From Globodera rostochiensis (Eukaryota > Nematoda > Chromadorea > Rhabditida > Heteroderidae), in NCBI GenBank assembly GCA_018350325.1, contig JAEVLN010000033.1, positions 496,001 to 560,000 of the forward strand: DNA of 64,000 nucleotides, given 5' to 3'. Made by a program: the position numbers and the translations under genes. Below are positions 57,774 to 64,000 of the stretch, piece after piece. Each line of letters starts with the position of its first letter. The stretch's first letter is position 1. A model generated the notes under the pieces. That model saw only the letters and a program-made list of their open reading frames with translations, did not search any database and was not told the origin of the DNA.

Positions 57774-59689
57774 TTATTGAGGTCGGCGAGTCCTTTGTGA
57801 AGACGGAATATAACGGATTCCATGCCAATTGGGGAATTGCAACGGGTACAGTTCAGAACCGATTCTACGTTGAGCGGGGAATTGCAACGGGTACAGTTCA
57901 GGCAAAGCACCGCTCGAATGGTGCAGAAACACGCTGATGATCTCGTCCCGTGTCAACACTCCGGAAGGAACTGTCAAAAGCAAAGTTCAAATTCAAATGG
58001 ATATTGGCCGAATTTTTAAGAAATTAGCCGTCTTAAGCGTATCTAGCACACTTTGGAGTAGGACACTCAAACCTTGACCGCCCCCCATTACTTTACTTAC
58101 CAACATTAATAGAAAAATGATTTGGTGGGATGAGCGGAAAACGGATTTTAAAAAGTGCCGGGCCGAGCATTTCGCGTCTATTCTCCGCTCAACATTCTTT
58201 CCCATTTTGACGGCATTTTTCGTCTGCCCATAAAAAAGACTAGAAAAAAGGGAAAATTTTAAATTAAAGTGGGGGATGTCCTATATAAATACATAAACCA
58301 AAAAAAGATATTTGGCAAACTTCGAAGCGGGCCAGTCCCGTCCCGGCCAGTCCCGTCCCAGCGACTTTGAAGCATCAAAACTCCTCTCAACCTGCACCAA
58401 ACCAGTTAAGCTTTATACCATTCGAAAGCTCTAAATGAGTAGAAGAAGCATTACAACAAAGTTGAAGTGGTTGATAAGCTTCAAAAAAGTTATAATGTAA
58501 AATTAGCAAAAATCGGGATTTTTTGTAGTTTTCTAATCATAACTTTTTTAAACTTTGATTTACTGCTTTGTTTAGTTTTATAAATACTTTCTATTCATCT
58601 AGAGCTTTCCAATGGTATAAGGCTTAAGTATTTAGTCTAGTGTAAATAAAGTTATGATGTCTCAAAGTCGCTGGGACGGGACTGGCCAGGACGGGACTGA
58701 CCCCTACCCGGCAAACTTACAGCAATCCAAATTTTAATTTTTTCGTCGACGATCAGCTGGTCACGGCCCAAAATCTCACACAGTAATTTTTGATCAATTT
58801 GCAAAAATCTTTTGATTGGATCAAAGTTGCTGCATTCTCATCGATGTGATACAAACAATTGCGAGCAAAGTCCTCGAATAAAATTATAAGAAATATTGCC
58901 GAATTAAGATTTTTGAAGTTCACGAAAAAGTCAAAATTTGAAATATTTATTAAAAAGCTCAAATTGTCCCCACCTCTTCTCCAAGCACGCGAGCCTGCTC
59001 AATCGAGAGGAAAACATTGCGCAGTTTCTCTTTGGGAAAGTTGACACACGCTTTGACCAGTCCGGACACGTCATATTTATTGGCTGAAATTAAAGGAATT
59101 GTTATCAACATTTCTAATTTCATAACTTTAGGAAATAATTATTTATTTTTTCACTCCAAAAATCATGCAAATTCTTGAGGATTAATTCGCCCATTATTGA
59201 ACTGTTTTTCGTGTCAAAAAAAACTGAAATCAAATAAAATTGCACCCGCGTAAAGCACAACGAACAAATTGTCCCCACTGATTCCGCTCGGATCATCCGC
59301 ATAAATGAAGGCTAACATCGCCTTGAACGCCCCCACCTCCACGTCGGGCACCTCCACGGGCTTAATCTCTCCCGAATTAGCTAAAATAATTTATTAAAAT
59401 AAACATTTTAAACAAAATGCCGCACCGGCCCCGCCGGCGGCCTTTGCATTTTGGGCATCAAAACGAAACATTGCCTCAAAAACGTCGGAGGCCGCCGTCA
59501 GAATCAGTTTATGTGCCGGCAGAAGCTAAATTCAAAAAATTGCGAATTTATAAAACGTCCAATTTTATCCTCCGAAAGACTCGCCTCCTTTTCGGTTCCT
59601 TCCCCCACCAAAAAGTGCACATCCGCCGCATCATTGCCTGCGCTCAGCAAATGCTTCACCCGATTAACCAAACAATCCGATTTTGGCAT
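57774..59689 (-). pseudogene. BTB-BACK domain gene, inactivated
   Basis: Exons by eye: 59689-59585, 59525-59426, 59380-59246, 59083-58974, 58872-58721, 58239-58101, 57970-57774. The BTB domain reads DVHFLVGEGTEKE, LLPAHKLILTAASDVFEAMF, then PVEVPDVEVGAFKAMLAFIY; the BACK part reads KYDVSGLVKACVNF, DFARNCLYHIDENAATLIQS, EMLGPALFKIRFPLI. BTB-BACK proteins usually serve as substrate adaptors for cullin-3 ubiquitin ligases. Two lesions are visible: one T missing from a T run near 58803-58807 shifts the frame in exon 5, and a TGA at 58191-58189 replaces an expected Ser codon in exon 6. Intron 1 appears to be GC-AG (GAG|GCGAGT). Intron 5 carries a MULE-type MITE starting two bases after the donor GT. 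The C-terminus repeats ELYPLQFP twice. The homopolymer lesion could be an error; the TGA less likely. Confidence 0.82.
58323..58709. mobile_element. MULE-type MITE with GGCCAGTCCCGTCCC iterons (387 bp)
   Basis: Flanked by an exact 9-bp duplication GGCAAACTT (58314-58322 and 58710-58718). The left end holds two tandem 15-bp units GGCCAGTCCCGTCCC followed by AGCGACTTTGA. The right end is the inverse with two imperfect units. The two outermost bases blocks differ (CGAAGC against GGGTAG). Inside, TTTATACCATTCGAAAGCTC and its inverse near 58600 make the element largely palindromic. It sits in intron 5 of the BTB-BACK gene next to the donor. Confidence 0.88.
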
Positions 59690-59945
59690 GCCAAAATTAA
59701 ACAATTAAATTGTTGGTGCTGAAATTTAATAATTAATTTCTTTTTTGTTTAAAGATTATTCAAAAATCCTTGCAAATGACCTCGGAAAGATAATCACAAT
59801 TTGTCCGACCGGACATTTTGTCCGTTTTGTGCAACCGGACATTTTGCGTGAGACCGTTTTTGGACGTGCCGTATTGTCTTCGTTGAAGTGCAATCAGATT
59901 ACCTATTTGTTATCGATTAACCTACCCTATGTTTTATTTCATAAC

Positions 59946-60088
59946 TAGGGCTCGGAAAAATATGGAAAATATGGATATAAAAATCGGTCCTAGAAGCTTC
60001 AAATCAAGCTAAAAAAGTGTTTTTCGTGCATTTCAGGGCATCCCCAGTTCGCAAAAAAATATGGATTTCCATGAGTTTCCGAGCCCTA
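59946..60088. mobile_element. Short hAT-type MITE (143 bp)
   Basis: The ends are TAGGGCTCGGAAA and TTTCCGAGCCCTA, with an exact 8-bp duplication TTCATAAC (59938-59945 and 60089-60096). It also has inner GGAAAATATGGA/ATGGATTTCC inverted segments. No coding capacity. Confidence 0.93.
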
Positions 60089-60256
60089 TTCATAACATTT
60101 GCATTATTTGTGCCATTCATTCCCTCTCCTCCCCTCACAATTGTTTTGTTCATTTTGTTTTTCAGCAATTGAGCTGCTGTTGGTTGACCTCTAGGTGGGG
60201 AAACAATATAATACTTTACTGTTTGTTAGTGATGCCCCCTATTCTCCTTGGCTCCC

Positions 60257-60545
60257 GGAAAATGCGACACCAGAAAATGCGACACCGGAAAATGCGACAC
60301 CAGAAAATGCGACACCGGAAAATGCGACACCAGAAAATGCGACACCGGAAAATGCGACACCAGAAAATGCGACACCGGAAAATGCGACACCAGAAAATGC
60401 GACACCGGAAAATGCGACACCAGAAAATGCGACACCAAGCGGAAAATGCGACACCGGAGAAAAATGCGACACCGACAGAAAATGCGACACTAGAAAATGC
60501 GACATTAAGAAAATACGACACTGGAATATGCGACACTAAGAAAAT
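60257..60545 (+). repeat. Left iteron array, GGAAAATGCGACACC x about 19
   Basis: The first dozen or so units are near-perfect and alternate between ...ACACCA and ...ACACCG, so the array is really a 30-bp dimer repeated about six times. From about 60436 the units become irregular (inserted AAGC, GAGA, GACA) and drift to AAAATACGACACTGG types. All frames are open because the unit is 15 bp; the long open frames here are not genes. Confidence 0.92.
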
Positions 60546-60654
60546 ATTTTTAAAAACATTTTTTTATTATTTAATCTTAATATTTTTAATTTAAAAATTG
60601 ACCAATTTTGATTAAAGTGGTTCGGCCATTCGGTGTGCAATTGCACGCAAATAT

Positions 60655-62578
60655 TCAAGGGGGTGGCGGCCAGCGCGTCTGTTGAAAACGGCTCTCAGAT
60701 TCAAATTGCTCGACGTCTGTTTGTTTGCGCGGCATCCCTTTTCCTCTAATGCCATTTGCCGGATTATGCTCGTAGTCCTCCACCTGAAGTCTCCAGTGAT
60801 TTTCTTCCTTCGAAATAACACGGAGAAAGGTGCTAAATCGTGGAGAATGAGATCGGAACTGTGCATTGAAATTTTTGTGCCACGCTTCAACGCTGTTGTT
60901 GGTGCGTCCTATAGCGTCTTCAATTCTGATATCAAATTATCGTTATGTTTGTTCTTAAAATTCCCTTTTAACCTTGCACACATATTCCAAATTTCCATTG
61001 GAAAAAGTGCGCGCCTTTGTTGATAACCATTTTGCTCAATCCAATTGCGTATGTGTTGGTCCACAAGCCCGTAAGCACCATATTCGTCCTCATCGTCAAA
61101 CTCATCAATGGGCTCTATTCCCATGACACTATCACATCCAATCCACGTCAGGACAAAATAATGTGCTAACTCTAAACATAAAGCTGCAAATCAACAGTCA
61201 TTGTCATCAACCTGCAACTTCCGGCGTGTTGGGAAATTGATTAAGCAACAAACAAAAGTAATTGTACAACGGCTGACCAGATGGAACAAAAGCCAAGGAA
61301 AATAAACACTTGATCTGCTCATGAACTGCCGCATTTCCCAAAAATTGTGTGTGCAGAGCAGGAATTCGTTGCAAACGGCGATAGATAGATTGTATGAAAT
61401 GAAACAAGCAACCACTCCTTTCAGAATTGGGGTACACCTATATAACTTATTTTGTACCATTTAATTTATGATTAATTACATTTCCTACTGCGTTTAAAGC
61501 ACTGGATTCGAAATCAGACATAAATGTTTGAGGAACCCAATTAGGCACAGATGCAGCAACAGCTTGTAGCATTTGTTTAAATAATTATTATTATTAGTAA
61601 ATTCAATTTTATTCAAAACCAAAAGTTGCAATTTAACTAGAAAAACATACTGAGACGTATGTGTTTTCCGACTTTGAATTAAGTACACCATAGACGCAAG
61701 GGATTGCGACATTGTCGAGTAAAACAGAGATAGTGTAAAGTTGCGTGAAGTTTAATGGCGCACACTAAAAAGTTATCGTAATTAATTTTAAAAAATACTG
61801 TATCTCATATATCACTTTAAAAGTTCCGTCAATTGCGACGTGCTGGCCATACTGCGCGAGAATATTTCTTGCAAAAGGTGAGGCAAAGACAAACATTCGA
61901 CGCCCATCATCAACGTCATCAAAAATCGTTTGCTCTTGCAGCCGATCCGGTATGACGATGTGTGCCGGATCTGCTCGATCGAGAAGCTCATCTCCATATT
62001 CCGCCCTTTCTCTCGTTACATAATTTCTGTAACTTCGACCCATTGAAGCTGCTGATGTGCCTTGTTGTCCTCTGACGTCGGCGGGAATAATGTTCCGTGC
62101 ATTATCAACTGCTTGACGTGTTGCGATGGGGTTTTCATCTGCCGCTTGCTGGCGATTTGGCCCTCCCTTATCTAATAGAACCATTAATATCCTCCGGCAA
62201 AACTTGCCGATTCGTGAACGCGCGGGTGCCGATGCGTTTCGTTAGCAATGCGCCCCAATTTATATCTCCCCTGGTCATCCCGGTGCCAAGCTGCCGTCAC
62301 ATGAAGCCTTGCCGGGCAATAGTCTCCACCCCGAAAACCACGGTACAAGCACCGGTAGAACTCAAGACCTTCAAAAAACACGTGTTGAATGAAACCAAAG
62401 AAAGCTAACTGGGATCTGATCGGCTGATTTTGTCAAATGCATATTCAAATCCATCATAAACAAGAATAGTTTTTTTGTGGGTAGAAATTTTTTCGCGAAA
62501 ACTGATCAGAGGTTGCTCTTCCTGCTGCTGGTCACTGCCTTCAGAGCTACCGTGGATCTCTCCCTCTTCGGAAGACAT
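60655..62578 (-). CDS. FLYWCH-MULE transposase
   Basis: Exons by eye: 62578-62410, 62368-62208, 62166-61816, 61764-61651, about 61570-61480 (5' edge unsure), 61437-61212, 61171-60973, 60925-60655. Order: an acidic N-terminus, a FLYWCH-type zinc finger (YRCLYRGFRGGDYCPARL, then THRHPRVH), a linker, then the MULE DDE domain: ILAQYGQHVAIDGTFK with the first Asp, CAPLNFTQLYTISVLL, PQTFMSDFESSALNAV with the second Asp, GCLFHFIQSIYRRLQ, LAFVPSGQPL, and IGRTNNSVEAWHKNFN near the end. About 540 residues. I see no stop or frameshift, but the junction between exons 4 and 5 has no clean AG acceptor in frame. Intron 2 appears to be GC-AG. It is probably the source of mobility for this element. Confidence 0.85.
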
Positions 62579-62979
62579 GACAGCTAAATATTTAATTCCA
62601 CTATGCAATTGGTGAATTAAAATGTAATCCTTAGACGCAATAATAAATGATGCGGATTTTATTTGTGTTATTCAACTCCTTTGTGCCATATGCCCCCCCC
62701 CGGCGATTCATTTGGTGAACAAAGTTGTTGAAAACAAGACGACAACAACCGGCGGCGATAGGCGCATAAACATCCAAACATCTCCGCTTAATGATGTGAT
62801 CAACAAAAAAAGTGCACAGTTAAAAAGAAGATGGAAGATTACAATTTATTTTAAATAGTCACCACCTTTACTATTCTTACAAAATAATTTACTGCAATAG
62901 TTTTAATAAAGGTTACCAATTACATATATTTATTAGTTATTAAAAAATTTTAAAAAGTTTTTAATTTTTAACAACATTT

Positions 62980-63123
62980 TCTTTGTGTCGCATTTTCCGG
63001 TGCCGCATTTTCTAGTGTCGCATTTTCTAGTGTCGTATATTCCAGTGTCGCATTTTCCACCTTGGTGTCGCATTTTCCGGTGTCGCATTTTCGGTGTCGC
63101 ATTTTCTGGTGTCGTATTTTCCG
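62980..63123 (-). repeat. Right iteron array of the MULE
   Basis: About nine units of the inverse GGTGTCGCATTTTCC, more diverged than the left array and only half as long. It reads outward to CCGGGAGTG at the element end. Confidence 0.9.
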
Positions 63124-63137
63124 GGAGTGTTCTCCTT

Positions 63138-63790
63138 TCCGCGGAAGGCTCGTAAAACCCCAGTGCTCGGATATCTACGGATTTTTCTTCATTCTGTGGT
63201 TTTTTGAAAGGCCAATGAGGATTTTTTTTTGAAATGCGGCTTTGCGGATTTTTGTGGACTTTTTGGGAAAAATAACAAATAAAAAACATTTTTCTTAACG
63301 AATTTCTTTAAATCTTCAAAAAAAAAATTCCCGGCGGCGCCTATCGGCACCCGCTGGACCTCTTCAATTCCTAAAAAGCTACAAAAAATTACCATATTTT
63401 AAAATTTGTGTTGTAAATCTCTCAACAAATTGAATAAAAATTCAAAATTTTCTCCCACCACCCTCCGCCCCCTTTCCAAGAATTTTTGAAAAATCGCTCG
63501 CGCAAAAAAAGATATCCGCCCGGCCACTTTCGGGTTGCCCGGAAAAAAGCCCGCCCGGCCCCAACCCGATTATCCGAACCCTAGCGTTAACCCGGGTTAA
63601 CTTAACCCCAAGACGAGCAAAGGGCCCCAAAACGTGGCGGAAATGATTTTTTTCTGACGAAACGAAAAATGGTTTTTTCTGGTTGACGAAACGGAACGGA
63701 ATCGCCCAAAAACTAACGGAAAACGAAACATTAGCCCCCAGCGTTTGTGGGAATAATGGACGGCACAAACTTTTAACAGGACATTTGTTA
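63138..63790. other. Intergenic repeat-rich DNA, no gene
   Basis: Apart from the palindromic core I see only short GAAACGGAAC/ACGAAAC-type repeats (63650-63745) and a GGGTTAACTTAACCC-like palindrome near 63593-63610. Minus-strand open frames lack domains. Confidence 0.5.
63331..63357. repeat. GGCGGCGCC palindromic core, copy 7
   Basis: CCGGCGGCGCCTATCGGCAC then CCGCTGG, 200 bp outside the MULE. GTTGTAAATCTCTCAACAAA and TTTTTGAAAAATCGCTCGCG follow, both related to sequences beside the other cores. Confidence 0.8.
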
Positions 63791-63796
63791 GCACAC

Positions 63797-64000
63797 TTTC
63801 AAAAAAGTAACTAAAACAATTTTTAGATGGGGTGCGTTGATCTCTAATTACTCTCGTCGTCTGACTCTCTCTTTTAGCACACTATTTCTTCAAAAAATAA
63901 AATTTTCAAAAAAGTAACTAAAAAATTTTTAGATGGGGTGCGTTGATCTCTAATTACTCTCGTCGTCTGACTCTCTCTTTTTAGCACACTATTTCTTCAA
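63797..64000. repeat. 107-bp tandem repeat running off the window end
   Basis: Nearly two copies of a 107-bp unit containing TTTTTAGATGGGGTGCGTTG and CTCTCGTCGTCTGACTCTCT; the second copy is cut by the window end. One unit has one extra T before AGCACACTA. Confidence 0.9.

Larger units (their letters stand above)
60250..63129 (-). mobile_element. Autonomous-type Mutator-like element (2880 bp) with 15-bp iteron ends
   Basis: The left end is GGCTCCCGGAAAATGCGACA and the right end, inverted, CACTCCCGGAAAATACGACA. Both continue as tandem GGAAAATGCGACACC units. An exact 8-bp match TTCTCCTT flanks it (60242-60249 and 63130-63137); a ninth base mismatches, so a worn 9-bp duplication is likely. It encodes a FLYWCH-MULE transposase on the minus strand. 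The terminus GGCTCC and the iteron GGAAAATGCG are shared with the MITE at 51184-51834, so this element or a relative may mobilise that one. Confidence 0.9.

Noticed and set aside
60257..60545. CRISPR-like regular array
   Set aside because: Units are contiguous without spacers, the organism is eukaryotic, and the array is an inverted end of a transposon.
60061..60594. Long open frames on both strands (up to 177 codons) with repeated peptides
   Set aside because: They run through the 15-bp iteron array; a unit divisible by three without stops opens several frames at once. No independent coding evidence.

Overview
The window looks like nuclear DNA of a plant-parasitic cyst nematode; Globodera or a close relative is my best guess. 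That rests on family recognition and was not tested by search. The indicators are two SPRY-domain genes of the SPRYSEC/RanBPM-like type (one with a signal peptide), a BTB-BACK gene of the kind expanded in cyst nematodes, a fragment of an expanded F-box-like family, many short introns, apparent GC-AG introns, and clustered ATGCCA motifs (the published Globodera dorsal-gland 'DOG box').

Layout. Positions 1 to about 41.9 kb are extremely AT-rich and hold no gene I can support. This part is a patchwork of duplicated blocks, including a near-identical segmental duplication (about 8.26-16.05 kb and 21.07-30.59 kb), small patches of higher GC, poly-G/poly-C arrays and transposons. At about 42 kb the base composition changes to gene-bearing DNA. 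Minus-strand genes follow: a coiled-coil plus SPRY gene (42.4-44.3 kb), a secreted SPRYSEC-type gene with a duplicated exon and a transposon-filled intron (49.8-52.5 kb), and a broken BTB-BACK gene (57.8-59.7 kb). Between and inside them lie a pogo/Tigger-like transposon (46.3-48.6 kb), a TATA promoter for the secreted gene, an inverted orphan copy of that promoter preceded by an ATGCCA-rich tandem array (53.76-54.14 kb), and an F-box-like fragment (56.9-57.3 kb).

The most striking system is a set of Mutator-like (MULE) elements whose terminal inverted repeats are built from tandem 15-bp units, with a different unit in each element. A 2.88-kb element at 60.25-63.13 kb encodes an apparently near-intact FLYWCH-MULE transposase. 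Three short relatives without a transposase lie at 24.06-25.94, 51.18-51.83 and 58.32-58.71 kb. Two of these have exact 9-bp target duplications. One has its empty site preserved in the other copy of the segmental duplication and itself carries a nested hAT element. Several hAT-type MITEs have exact 8-bp target duplications, and two related ones carry tRNA-like Pol III box pairs.

Exon boundaries were assigned by eye from GT/GC-AG sites, reading frame and family resemblance. No alignment, search or RNA evidence was available.
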